Positions 27,124 through 34,623 of a stretch of 64,000 nt of DNA are shown one piece after another. Numbering within the stretch: position 1 is the first letter of the stretch; each line of letters begins with the position of its first letter. The notes below the pieces were generated by a model that saw only the letters and a list, made by a program, of their open reading frames with translations, was not told the origin of the DNA and did no database searches. Location of the stretch: positions 1,364,001-1,428,000 of the forward strand of contig NZ_CP139969.1 in NCBI RefSeq assembly GCF_034424645.1, written 5' to 3'. This DNA is from Bordetella avium. GTDB taxonomy: Bacteria > Pseudomonadota > Gammaproteobacteria > Burkholderiales > Burkholderiaceae_B. Position numbers and translations under genes: made by a program.

Positions 27124-28154
27124 AGACACCTCATTGATTCTTCGACAAAGATTTGCGCTTGGACCGCATTGATCGCGTTTCCGTAGGCGCGCAATCGTCC
27201 CACTCGGGCGGCAGCCCCATGAGCCAGCGGGGATGTTCCGGGTTCAACTGGCCTCCATTTACCATCCCGGCAGAGGAGCCAGTCAGAAGCTCGCCAGAAG
27301 CCGTTAACCGGGCCGGCTTGGTGTTGAGAAAGCCTATGTGAGCCTGTGACGCCAAGCCCATGTTCACCTTGCGACCGCTCGGATGTTTTCCGGTCATTGT
27401 GGTATCCGGATGCGGCCGTTTCCCGCCGCTGCCGTCCGATGTGCAGGGGGCGTTCCATCCCGCCAGGTTCGCCGCATGATTGAGCGTGATGTTTTGCGTC
27501 GTCGCCTTGATCGAAGGATGGCGCAGCGCGTCGGTCGTGGTCGGCGTGGGCCAGCCCGCCAGCCGTGCCACTTCGTTGAGCGGCCGCGAGTTGTGATCTA
27601 ACTCGTTTCCCGACGAGTTCGCGCCCTTGTAATCCCTGGCCTGCGGCGTTGGCCAACCAGTAGAGTCGGTCGCGGATGTGCGGCGCACCGATGCTCGCAG
27701 ACGGAAACGGGACCGCCCCGACGGCGTAACCCACTCCTTCCAAGTCAGCTTGTACAAGGTCGATCCAAGAGTCTGCGTCCTTGCTCGCAACCTGCTCTCC
27801 AAAGAGGACTGGAGGGCGGCACTCTTGGATGAGATGGAAGAACGCGGGCCATAAGTGCCGCTCATCATCAAACGCAATGCCTTTGCCTGCCGCGCTGAAA
27901 GGTTGGCACGGACAGGAACCGGTCCAAACAGGTCGATCATCGGGCCATCCGGCGCGGCGAAGGGCGAGCGACCAGACGCCGATACCGGCAAACCAGTGCG
28001 CCTGCGTGTATCCGCGCAAGTCGTCGGGGTGTACATCTTCGATACTCCGCTCGTCTACGTCGCCGGGTGCAATGTGTCCGGCGGCGATAAGGTTGCGCAG
28101 CCATTGCGCTGCATAAGGGTCGATCTCGTTGTAGTAGGCGGCAGGCGCTGCCAT
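27120..28154 (-). CDS. DNA (cytosine-5) methyltransferase, phage type
   Basis: 344 aa. C5-methyltransferase motifs: motif I HWFAGIGVWSLALRRAG, motif IV SCPCQPFSAAGKG with the catalytic PCQ Cys, motif VI-like LFGEQVASKD, motif VIII RDRLYWLA, and C-terminal motif X LRAYGNAINA. The motif II-like YNEIDPYAAQWL comes before motif I, which is unusual but typical of this phage branch. The middle is a variable region with repeated LANA/LAHAD elements. It probably methylates phage DNA to evade host restriction. The start has GGAGG. A second frame overprints most of it (27131-27940). Confidence 0.85.
   Translation of the reverse strand: MAAPAAYYNEIDPYAAQWLRNLIAAGHIAPGDVDERSIEDVHPDDLRGYTQAHWFAGIGVWSLALRRAGWPDDRPVWTGSCPCQPFSAAGKGIAFDDERHLWPAFFHLIQECRPPVLFGEQVASKDADSWIDLVQADLEGVGYAVGAVPFPSASIGAPHIRDRLYWLANAAGQGLQGRELVGKRVRSQLAAAQRSGTAGGLAHADHDRRAAPSFDQGDDAKHHAQSCGEPGGMERPLHIGRQRRETAASGYHNDRKTSERSQGEHGLGVTGSHRLSQHQAGPVNGFWRASDWLLCRDGKWRPVEPGTSPLAHGAAARVGRLRAYGNAINAVQAQIFVEESMRCL
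27131..27940 (-). CDS. Overprinted ORF inside the methyltransferase gene (GWPTP-repeat protein)
   Basis: About 269 aa in another frame of the same strand, from ATG 27940 (the frame is open back to 28036). It begins MIDLFGPVPVRANLSARQAK, then SALQ/ESRL segments, STLYKLTWKEW, and repeated GWPTP-type motifs (STGWPTPQARD, AGWPTPTTTD, AGWNAP), ending LNPEHPRWLMGLPPEWDDC. I recognise this pattern as a recurring phage protein family whose C-terminus resembles the NP..WLMG..P.W end seen in other phage methyltransferase-type proteins. Length alone is weak evidence here because GC-rich DNA gives long spurious frames; the family resemblance is the argument. Function unknown. Confidence 0.5.
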   Translation of the reverse strand: MIDLFGPVPVRANLSARQAKALRLMMSGTYGPRSSISSKSAALQSSLESRLRARTQTLGSTLYKLTWKEWVTPSGRSRFRLRASVRRTSATDSTGWPTPQARDYKGANSSGNELDHNSRPLNEVARLAGWPTPTTTDALRHPSIKATTQNITLNHAANLAGWNAPCTSDGSGGKRPHPDTTMTGKHPSGRKVNMGLASQAHIGFLNTKPARLTASGELLTGSSAGMVNGGQLNPEHPRWLMGLPPEWDDCAPTETRSMRSKRKSLSKNQ

Positions 28155-28157
28155 CCC

Positions 28158-28658
28158 CTACCTCCCTTCGCCCTGGATGGATGGGGCGGCTGGCTTCAGA
28201 AACGTCAGCCAGTGTGTTTTCTCCCGCTTGCCCGACTTGTGGCCAAACAACGGCCGGTGATCCGTCAGAGCAAGAATCTGGCTCACCGGGATTTGCACCT
28301 CTGCCCACTTGAAGATCAGCACACCCTCGGGACGCAGGACGCGGAAGCACTCAGCGAGGCCGCGCCGCAAATCATCGCGCCAGTCGTTGGTCAAGATTCC
28401 GTACTTGGCGCGCAGCCACGAATCGACGCCGGCGCGCCGCAGGTGTGGCGGGTCGAACACCACCAAGGCAAAGGTGTCGTTCGCAAACGGGATCGCCCGG
28501 AAGTCCATATTCAGATCGGGCGTGATGTTGAAGGCCCGGCCATCGCAGAGGGTGTGCTGCTCGCTGCGGATGTCACCAAACAGGGCGCGCTGGTCTTGGC
28601 GGTCGAACCACATCATTCGGCCGCCGCAGCAGGGATCGAGCACTGTTGCATCCATCAT
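28158..28658 (-). CDS. Class I SAM-dependent methyltransferase, probable DNA methylase
   Basis: 166 aa. It has VLDPCCGGRMMWFDRQD as the SAM-binding/motif I region and LVVFDPPHLRR as a (D/N)PP-type catalytic motif, with NDWRDDLRRGLAECFRVLRPEGVLIFKWAE after it. The DPPH tetrapeptide suggests an amino-methylating enzyme acting on DNA (N6A or N4C), but a non-DNA target is possible. It is compact and lacks a recognition domain. It lies 3 nt upstream of the cytosine methyltransferase gene, so the phage carries a pair of modifying enzymes. Confidence 0.72.
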   Translation of the reverse strand: MMDATVLDPCCGGRMMWFDRQDQRALFGDIRSEQHTLCDGRAFNITPDLNMDFRAIPFANDTFALVVFDPPHLRRAGVDSWLRAKYGILTNDWRDDLRRGLAECFRVLRPEGVLIFKWAEVQIPVSQILALTDHRPLFGHKSGKREKTHWLTFLKPAAPSIQGEGR

Positions 28659-29519
28659 CTACCCCCCTTCGCCCTGCTGGGCGGCAATGGCGGCATCAAC
28701 CGAAACCGGGTCAAACAGTTCATGCACGGCGTCGAACTCGACCCAGTTACCGCTACGGTCGTTAGCTCGGTGTACCCCGCCCGACTTATTCAGCAAAAAG
28801 CTGTAGCGTTGCAATTTGCACACCTGCAGGCGGACGGCCTCGATAGCGGCATCCCGCGCATCTGCGGCATGGGCGCTTGCCAGGGCGGCGCGGGCTTTCC
28901 AGCCATTCCAGGCGTGGTCCACCCAAAAATCGTCGTACTGCTCCCCAATGAGAGTCAGCGGCATTTTCTTTGCCGTTGCCCAAGCCTCAAACGCCGCCCG
29001 CTCATCGCCAACAGGGGCGCGCTCGTGTGCGGCAGGGGGAGCGGGCCGGCGGGCGCGGTCGTCGCGTTGAGAGCGGAGCTGCATAAGAACGTGGCGCTCA
29101 AGGCCGACCCAAGCGCTCTTCGCCTGGGCCGGTCCGATTTGTCGCTGTTCGGCCCAATGGAAGGCTGCGTCAAGAATGCGCTGTGCGCTGAAACGCAGGC
29201 TTTCGTCCAGCTCCCCGGAATTCCCGGATAACTGGACACTGGCTTCAGTATCCGCGCCGGGAGCAGGGGGGATGGGCATCCAGTGGGTGTACGGGGCGCG
29301 CTCTCCCGGCCCCGTGCAGTTCTCCGGTTTGGCTACGCAGCAGTAGTGCTCGTAATGCTCGCCGTGGTTGTACCAGTAGTCGTCCGCAACCTCGGGATCG
29401 ATGTAATCGAAGCCTATGCGAACGCTGTCCGGCCAGTCGCTCGGCTGCGGCGGCGTGTACACCATGACCAGCTGATTCTTCGGCGCCGTCGCTATCGGCT
29501 GCCATGCTTGATTGGTCAT
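28659..29519 (-). CDS. DUF551-like phage protein
   Basis: 286 aa. The N-terminal 90 residues fit DUF551-type phage proteins: WQPIATAPKNQLVMVY at the start, YDYIDPEV-like acidic middle, then PYTHWMPIPPAP. The rest is a helical, Ala-rich region with FEAWATAKKMPLTL and WNGWKARAAL, a motif common in phage early proteins of unknown role. The end overlaps nothing; the start overlaps the next gene by 4 nt. No activity is known. Confidence 0.6.
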   Translation of the reverse strand: MTNQAWQPIATAPKNQLVMVYTPPQPSDWPDSVRIGFDYIDPEVADDYWYNHGEHYEHYCCVAKPENCTGPGERAPYTHWMPIPPAPGADTEASVQLSGNSGELDESLRFSAQRILDAAFHWAEQRQIGPAQAKSAWVGLERHVLMQLRSQRDDRARRPAPPAAHERAPVGDERAAFEAWATAKKMPLTLIGEQYDDFWVDHAWNGWKARAALASAHAADARDAAIEAVRLQVCKLQRYSFLLNKSGGVHRANDRSGNWVEFDAVHELFDPVSVDAAIAAQQGEGG

Positions 29520-30097
29520 GCTCGTTGCTCCAGTTTCTGCCGTGCTTCGTTTATCTGAGTGCCGCGCAGCAGGTCGATGGCTTCGTCGCGGTCAAGGGTG
29601 GATGCCACGCGGCGCAGGATCGGCAGCAAGTGACGCACAGCGGTCATGAGCGGCGCATCAAGCAGCATGCCGGCGGATAGTCGGGCGGCGAGCTGGCGCA
29701 GCGGCGTGACGTCAAGGGTGCGGGCGTGACGGATCGCCCACATATCGAAAAAGTCCGCCATACCGTCGATGGCCGAGGCGCTCTCGTACCAGCCGCCGTC
29801 AGAGTTGCAGAAGAAAATCGGCGTGCCGCGCTGGTCGGTATCGACGGCGCCCGTGCGCTCAATCTGGTCTATGACAGCCTCAAGCGGCTCAAGTGTGTAT
29901 TGAGCCTTGACCATCATCGGAATATGGACGGGCCGCTCGACGCGGCGCTGCGCACGCTGGCGGGCCTGCTGCCGCTCCATCTGGCGGCGCTGCTGGCGGT
30001 TGAGAGGGGCGGGGGTCATGTCTATCTCTATAGGGGCGGCCGGCACTGGCAGCATTGCGGGAGGGGTAAGGGAGGGAGTCGCCACCGGGCCAGCCAT
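29516..30097 (-). CDS. Phage hypothetical protein with basic Gln/Arg-rich segment
   Basis: 193 aa. It has a Pro-rich N-terminus, then NRQQRRQMERQQARQRAQ near residues 33-50, a charged helix common in small phage early proteins. A folded C-terminal part follows (FFCNSDGGWYESASAIDGMADFF, LPILRRVASTLDRDEAIDLL). No function is recognised. It overlaps the following gene by 4 nt and sits 3 nt from the preceding one, inside the recombination operon. Confidence 0.58.
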   Translation of the reverse strand: MAGPVATPSLTPPAMLPVPAAPIEIDMTPAPLNRQQRRQMERQQARQRAQRRVERPVHIPMMVKAQYTLEPLEAVIDQIERTGAVDTDQRGTPIFFCNSDGGWYESASAIDGMADFFDMWAIRHARTLDVTPLRQLAARLSAGMLLDAPLMTAVRHLLPILRRVASTLDRDEAIDLLRGTQINEARQKLEQRA

Positions 30098-30100
30098 TGG

Positions 30101-30622
30101 TCAGTCGTTGAGCAGCGAGCCCTGTTTGTCCACGGCAGGGGTGACGGTGATATCCACCTCGCCGCCGAGGACTTCGTATAGGCGCTTGATCTGCTCGCCG
30201 GTCGGGTTGCACTTCACGCGGAAGCCGTAGCGGGCGCTGCCGCCCTCCATCAGCTCGACAGAAAAGTGGTCAACGTCGGCCGTCTCAAAGTCGATGTTCG
30301 ATGCACCGCCCAGGCCAAAGCCGATCACGACGGACGCACCTTTCAGCTCGTATTTCAAGCGCAGCGGGCAGATCAGGTCGCCAAACTTGCGCACGGTCAG
30401 TTGGTCGGCCGGGCTGCCCTGGAAGATTTCTTCCTGATTGGGCGGCGTTTCTTCCTTGCGGTACAGGGCATCGCGCAGCACGGGGTGGAACATGGCCAGC
30501 AGGCCGTTGCTTTCGGTGAAAGCGATCTTCAGGTCTGCGCCACCCACCTTCTCGTCGCCGTGGTTCTCGGGGCGGACGTTCAGATGGGCGAGGGTCACTT
30601 TCTGGCTATCCAGGCTGAACAT
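30101..30622 (-). CDS. Phage hypothetical protein next to recT
   Basis: 173 aa beta-rich protein starting MFSLDSQKVTLAHLNVRPE, with HVLRDALYRKEE-like and CPLRLKYELKGASVVIGFGLGGAS segments. Similar proteins are commonly found beside recT genes in temperate phages of proteobacteria; the role is unknown, perhaps in recombination. It follows recT after an 85-bp gap that contains a terminator-like hairpin. Confidence 0.58.
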   Translation of the reverse strand: MFSLDSQKVTLAHLNVRPENHGDEKVGGADLKIAFTESNGLLAMFHPVLRDALYRKEETPPNQEEIFQGSPADQLTVRKFGDLICPLRLKYELKGASVVIGFGLGGASNIDFETADVDHFSVELMEGGSARYGFRVKCNPTGEQIKRLYEVLGGEVDITVTPAVDKQGSLLND

Positions 30623-30657
30623 TCGTCAGTCTCCTTGGGGCTACGTTGGAATAGAAA

Positions 30658-30700
30658 GGGCGGCGCCAGTGGATGGCCTCCGTTGGTTGTGGCGCCGCCC
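30658..30700 (-). terminator. Terminator-like hairpin downstream of recT
   Basis: An 11-bp stem GGGCGGCGCCA (30658-30668) / TGGCGCCGCCC (30690-30700), followed on the minus strand by TTTCTATT. It may cut transcription between recT and the downstream genes unless antitermination applies. Confidence 0.55.
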
Positions 30701-30707
30701 TGGGGGA

Positions 30708-31724
30708 TCAGTCCGCCGGGGTCAGCTCGGCGCGGCGGTTCTGGTAGGCGCGTTGCAGCGCGTCGTAATGCTCGTCAGGCACGTCGCGCAAGCTGTCGCC
30801 AACCAGGTCGAGCGCGTCGAGGTTCGCCGCGTCTGCGATCTGCTGGAACAGGGGGGAGGGGTCGTAGGCAATCGCGGGATGCGCGGCGTCGTCATCGCCC
30901 GGTGCGGGCGTGATGTATTCGCCTTCCAGAACGCTGTCCAGTGCTTGAGATTCGCCGCGAGCGTTCAGCTCGTCCAGTGCGGCGGCGTTGGCCAGCTCAA
31001 TGCTGACAGGCAGATATTTAAAGAGGCGGCGCAGCACGGTCTTGCGGCCCATCTCTGCAAAGTGCGCACCCCAGGGGCTAGCGTCAGTCTTTTTAGCGCG
31101 CACGGCCTGCTGCCAGCCTTGCGAGGCGTTGCGAATCTCGATGATCTGCTGCTCGCTCATCACCTCGAAGGCGTGGCCGCCACCGACCAGCTTGGCGACT
31201 GCATAGAAAGCGATGATGGCGCCGCGTTCGCCCATGGCCGGCTTGTGCTCCAGCTTTTCATCCAGGCCGTAGGCATATTCAAAATGATCGTTCTCGTGTA
31301 CGGCATGGGCGGCGATGCTCACGATCTGGCCGGATCGGCGGGCGAGGTCGATCAGTCCCTTGTAGCCCAGGACAATCTGAACCTCGATCTTGTCTGTCAC
31401 CCAATCATTCCCTTGCTTGCGGCGCTTCTCGAAGGGGATCAAGTAGGCATGGCCAAGGGGGGTGTTCGGCTCCAGACCAAGCTGCGAGCACTGCACAACC
31501 GCGCCCATCAAGGATTCGACCGTGCAACCCATCAGCTTCGGCGTGGTGCGCAGCGCACCAAGGGCGATCTTCAGCATGCGGTCGGCGCTGACGTGGCGCG
31601 GCAGCACGGCGGCCAGCGTGGACTTTTGGGAATCAAAAAACGCCTTTACCTGGCCGATGCCGGCCTGCGAGGCGACCATCTTGGATGTTTTCTTGAGGTC
31701 AGCGAGGGAGGTTGTTTGCGACAT
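30708..31724 (-). CDS. recT: RecT-family single-strand annealing recombinase
   Basis: 338 aa. The RecT core spans roughly residues 20-240, with ILKIALGALRTTPKLMGC-type helix, LGLEPNTPLGHAYLIPF and EVQIVLGYKGLIDLARRSG. The acidic C-terminal tail after residue 260 is typical. It anneals complementary strands during phage recombination, with the exonuclease encoded immediately upstream. The ATG at 31724 has AGGA at good spacing; an upstream in-frame ATG (31739) lies in the overlap with the exonuclease gene. Confidence 0.9.
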   Translation of the reverse strand: MSQTTSLADLKKTSKMVASQAGIGQVKAFFDSQKSTLAAVLPRHVSADRMLKIALGALRTTPKLMGCTVESLMGAVVQCSQLGLEPNTPLGHAYLIPFEKRRKQGNDWVTDKIEVQIVLGYKGLIDLARRSGQIVSIAAHAVHENDHFEYAYGLDEKLEHKPAMGERGAIIAFYAVAKLVGGGHAFEVMSEQQIIEIRNASQGWQQAVRAKKTDASPWGAHFAEMGRKTVLRRLFKYLPVSIELANAAALDELNARGESQALDSVLEGEYITPAPGDDDAAHPAIAYDPSPLFQQIADAANLDALDLVGDSLRDVPDEHYDALQRAYQNRRAELTPAD

Positions 31725-31735
31725 GGTTGGTCCTG

Positions 31736-32590
31736 TCATTCGTCGTTGAATGCCCAGTTGGGCAGAGATGCGAGGTGGATACCCTGGCCGAAACCGGGCC
31801 AGTTGCCCGAGGTCAGGCAGTCGGCATAGGTGACGAGATTGCGGCGATAGTCGCGGCGCCCCTGGTCCTGGCTTCGCGGATCGAGCATCACGGCGCTGGC
31901 GGCGAACGGCCAGGCATCCTGGACGGCAACAAAGATGAAGGCCAGCACGGTCGTACCGCTGGCAGCCGCGTAGCCGTCCGTGTAAAAGGCGTCTTGGACG
32001 TGGTAACGCTTTCGGGCGATCTGGCGCGAAAACTCATGCGGGCTTGCATCGCTGAAGGTTTTCACGTCCAACAAGATCACGCCGGACTCGCCCGCCGGGT
32101 GGCACCAGTCAGGGCGGCACCGACACAGGACGCCGGTTTCCTGGTCGATCCAGTAGGCGGATGATTCGGCCACGCCAGCGGCCAGCGCCTCGGCCACGTC
32201 CGGCAGGCGGCGCACGGCTTCGGCCTGCCGCATTGCCGTCTCTCTCTGGTCTGGTTTGATGCCGATGACGCCAGCGGGTAGCGCCGCCTCGAAGGCTTTC
32301 CATTCCTTGGTCGAACGGATCACATCGGGGCCGACTGCATACCGCGTGGCAAACTTTTCAGGCTCCAGAATCGCGCAGTGCGCAAGCTGGCCCTCCAGCT
32401 GGCCCTTACGCTCCGGCTCAGGCGGCCGCGCCGGGTTCATGGTCAGGTCATAGAAATTGGCCGGCGAGACATTGATGCGATCAAGGCCCGTTTTGCTGAT
32501 TCCCGGCCCGCCGTGGTACTGCTCGATGGGCTGGCCTTCTATCACGCACGGGGCGTCAATCAGGCGGGTGGCTTCGGTGATGGCGTTCAT
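31736..32590 (-). CDS. RecE-like PD-(D/E)XK exonuclease
   Basis: 284 aa. It matches the RecE/YqaJ-type exonucleases. The N-terminal YHGGPGISKTGLDRI is the family entry motif. The catalytic Asp-Lys region is CRPDWCHP...GVILLDVKTFSDASPHEFSRQIARKRYHVQDAFYTDGY, where D and the D-x-K give metal binding. It resects double-stranded ends to expose ssDNA for RecT; the pair forms a RecET-type system. The ATG at 32590 overlaps the preceding gene by 4 nt. Confidence 0.85.
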   Translation of the reverse strand: MNAITEATRLIDAPCVIEGQPIEQYHGGPGISKTGLDRINVSPANFYDLTMNPARPPEPERKGQLEGQLAHCAILEPEKFATRYAVGPDVIRSTKEWKAFEAALPAGVIGIKPDQRETAMRQAEAVRRLPDVAEALAAGVAESSAYWIDQETGVLCRCRPDWCHPAGESGVILLDVKTFSDASPHEFSRQIARKRYHVQDAFYTDGYAAASGTTVLAFIFVAVQDAWPFAASAVMLDPRSQDQGRRDYRRNLVTYADCLTSGNWPGFGQGIHLASLPNWAFNDE

Positions 32591-33039
32591 GTGGCCACCT
32601 TCGACGGCGCCGTCAGCTTGCCGATGATGGCATCGCACACCAGATCCTCGATGCGTTCGCGCAGGTCAATGGCCGACATGGTGTCGATGATGGCGAGAAC
32701 GCGCTCAGCTACTGCCGGTCGGGCCGCCTCAATCGCTTCTTGAAGATACAGATACCCTTTACTGGGCGCACGATCCCATGCGTTGGGCGGCGAGAACACG
32801 GTATGGCTGGACATGCTGTTGATGACTTTCATGGCCTGAGTGCGCACGGTTTCCACCATGTCGCCGCTGAAGGCCGCGTCCACTTCCTTGTGAACCAGGT
32901 CATACGCGGCATTGCTTAGGATTCGTTCGAATTCCTCTGCCGATCGACGGGCGCAGGCGGATCGGAACTCTTCGCGGGCTATCTGACGTTTTTCTTCGGC
33001 GGTCAGATAGTCGTCGATGTTGATGGTGATGGCGTTCAT
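32587..33039 (-). CDS. Phage hypothetical protein upstream of the exonuclease
   Basis: 150 aa helical acidic protein (MNAITINIDDYLTAEEKRQIAREEFRSACARR). No family is recognised. It is coupled to the exonuclease gene by a 4-nt overlap, so a part in DNA recombination is plausible but not shown. Both genes happen to start MNAIT. Confidence 0.58.
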   Translation of the reverse strand: MNAITINIDDYLTAEEKRQIAREEFRSACARRSAEEFERILSNAAYDLVHKEVDAAFSGDMVETVRTQAMKVINSMSSHTVFSPPNAWDRAPSKGYLYLQEAIEAARPAVAERVLAIIDTMSAIDLRERIEDLVCDAIIGKLTAPSKVAT

Positions 33040-33042
33040 GTC

Positions 33043-33237
33043 TCAATCCTTCGCCGCATACGCGGTCTTGCGCCCGTCGTTTGCGATCTGGTCATTGGCA
33101 TCGAGGGTCGGCCCGATGACTGAGGTGGCGATCAGCAGGGCCAGGGCGCCAATCAGGCCGCTCAGGTAGCCCACGTAATCGAGGTCTTGGCCGGTGCGGC
33201 GGGCTCGGCGCCAGAGAGTGGAGAGGCGGCGGGTCAT
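33043..33237 (-). CDS. Small membrane protein
   Basis: 64 aa. A basic N-terminus (MTRRLSTLWRRARRTG) precedes one clear membrane helix around residues 22-42 (VGYLSGLIGALALLIATSVIG). The ATG at 33237 overlaps the HNH gene stop by 4 nt; an upstream extension of the frame is unlikely to be used. Function unknown. Confidence 0.55.
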   Translation of the reverse strand: MTRRLSTLWRRARRTGQDLDYVGYLSGLIGALALLIATSVIGPTLDANDQIANDGRKTAYAAKD

Positions 33238-33719
33238 GGCTGCTCCCTTGATTGGTCGCGTATGCGGATTTTCTCCATCGCGCTCAGGTGGCCTGCTCGC
33301 GCATTGCATGCCCTGTGGGCCAGTACCAGATTGCTGATGTGGTTCGGGCCACCGTGGGCAACCGGTACCAAATGCTCGGCGCTGCGGTCATCGTCGGAGG
33401 TGTGCCCATGACAGAAAAAGCAGCGGTCGCCGTCTCGCTCCAGCAGGGTGCGGATCAGCGGGCTGACCTTGGCCCTCTTTGTACGGACGCCAGCATCCCA
33501 GGGCATCGCGCCTTTGTAAGCGCTCCAGGCCGCTAAGGCTTGGCCGGTGAAAGTGGTGCTGCCTTTGGCATTGCTGTAGATGATCGCCACGCCCGATGCG
33601 CAGTCGAAACGCACCAGCTCCCATTCACTTGTCGGGCGAAGCACCTGGGCACCGCGAGCTACGAGCCATTCGAGGAACTTGGGGCGGGCGGCTTCAACCT
33701 GCTTTCGGCTCGGGGTCAT
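33234..33719 (-). CDS. HNH endonuclease
   Basis: 161 aa. The C-terminal half is an HNH domain: CFFCHGHTSDDDRSAEHLVPVAHGG...NLVLAHRACNARAG, with two CxxC-type Zn ligand pairs, the catalytic His in EHLVP and the Asn/His of the motif. The N-terminal half (WELVRFDCASGVAIIYSNAKGSTTFTG) is a phage-typical substrate or partner domain. The gene lies in the early operon, not next to terminase, so it is more likely a homing or accessory nuclease than a packaging factor. Confidence 0.75.
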   Translation of the reverse strand: MTPSRKQVEAARPKFLEWLVARGAQVLRPTSEWELVRFDCASGVAIIYSNAKGSTTFTGQALAAWSAYKGAMPWDAGVRTKRAKVSPLIRTLLERDGDRCFFCHGHTSDDDRSAEHLVPVAHGGPNHISNLVLAHRACNARAGHLSAMEKIRIRDQSREQP

Positions 33720-34000
33720 GGCTGCCCCCCGGTGGCTTTGGCGATTGCGGCGCGATTCTCGGCAATCTGAGCCTCAACCTCGCTCTGCGGCCGTTGCTCA
33801 TGCAACATCGCTGTCAAGAGGCTCTGCGTTTCTTGCAGCGCCTCCAACAGATCGGGCGCGGCGGCGAGCACCTTTGCATCGTCTAGCCCTGGCTCTTCGG
33901 TAAAGACGCAAACTACGCTGCCATCAGCCGCGATCAGTTCGCCGCAATAGCCTGGCTCGTAGTCGTAACGCCACGGACCCTTCGTATGTTTCGTCGTCAT
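33716..34000 (-). CDS. Phage hypothetical protein (TKGPW-type)
   Basis: 94 aa starting MTTKHTKGPWRYDYE, with AKVLAAAPDLLEALQ in the middle. This HTxGPW...AAPDLLEAL pattern recurs in small early proteins of many temperate phages; no function is known. It overlaps the HNH gene by 4 nt and the upstream short ORF by 4 nt. Confidence 0.62.
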   Translation of the reverse strand: MTTKHTKGPWRYDYEPGYCGELIAADGSVVCVFTEEPGLDDAKVLAAAPDLLEALQETQSLLTAMLHEQRPQSEVEAQIAENRAAIAKATGGQP

Positions 34001-34104
34001 ACCGCCTCTCTCAGAAACGCCATAGCGCGATCACCGGCCAGGGCCATTGGGTAAGCGGCAGCAAGGCCGCACAAGATGAAAAGGGTGGATTGCAGGGCGG
34101 TCAC
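33997..34104 (-). CDS. 35-aa putative membrane peptide gene
   Basis: A GTG-started 35-codon frame with the sequence VTALQSTLFILCGLAAAYPM, followed by a short polar end. It is hydrophobic enough for one membrane helix. Its start overlaps the upstream stop (GTGA) and its stop overlaps the downstream start (ATGA), which is the coupling pattern of the rest of this operon. No Shine-Dalgarno stands out. Confidence 0.4.
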   Translation of the reverse strand: MTALQSTLFILCGLAAAYPMALAGDRAMAFLREAV

Positions 34105-34427
34105 TGGCTGCGCTCCGAAAGCTCAAGCAGCCGGGCCTCGATGCGCTGGCGGATCTCGTCGCGGTTAACACCAACGCCTAGGGCGATGAGCGCCTGGGTG
34201 TCTGCATCCGTCCGAACAATGTGGTTAAACGCGTCCTCCAGGTACTCTGTGGCGTGGTGCCCGAAGGCGTAGCCGTTGATCTTGATCGCCTCATAAATGG
34301 CCTGAAGGCGCTGCGCCTGGGTGAGAGGGAGCGTTTCGCAGAGCGTGGAGCCCGCGCCCAATGGAACGCGGCGGGAGGTCGGGGTGGGCTCAACAACAAC
34401 CCTCCCGCCTTGCATGGTTACTTGCAT
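34101..34427 (-). CDS. Phage hypothetical protein
   Basis: 108 aa beginning MQVTMQGGRVVVEPTPTSRR. The C-terminal half is helical (LTQAQRLQAIYEAIKINGYAFGHHATEYLEDAF). The ATG at 34427 has GGAG 6 nt upstream; the frame stays open further upstream but without a better start. It is the first gene after the structured region at 34624-34805. No family is recognised. Confidence 0.55.
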   Translation of the reverse strand: MQVTMQGGRVVVEPTPTSRRVPLGAGSTLCETLPLTQAQRLQAIYEAIKINGYAFGHHATEYLEDAFNHIVRTDADTQALIALGVGVNRDEIRQRIEARLLELSERSQ

Positions 34428-34623
34428 GTTGAACTCCGAATAAGGGCAGCACCCAACCGTACTCACGGCCAGCCGCCACCACGCTGACTGCGCAATCAAG
34501 CGGTATGGGCGGGGAGGCTTGGAGGGGGAGGGGTGCTGCGAAAGAGGGGTGATGGTGGCCGGGTGCTACCCGTATGCCAGCGGCGGGGAGGCCAGCGGCA
34601 CATCATCCCCGTTGACCCTGGCT

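Noticed and set aside
27855-31829. Long plus-strand frames (458 and 463 codons) opposite the leftward operon
   Set aside because: The minus strand carries recognisable, coupled genes such as recT and the methyltransferases; the plus frames show no motif or ribosome site. They show that length alone is not evidence here.
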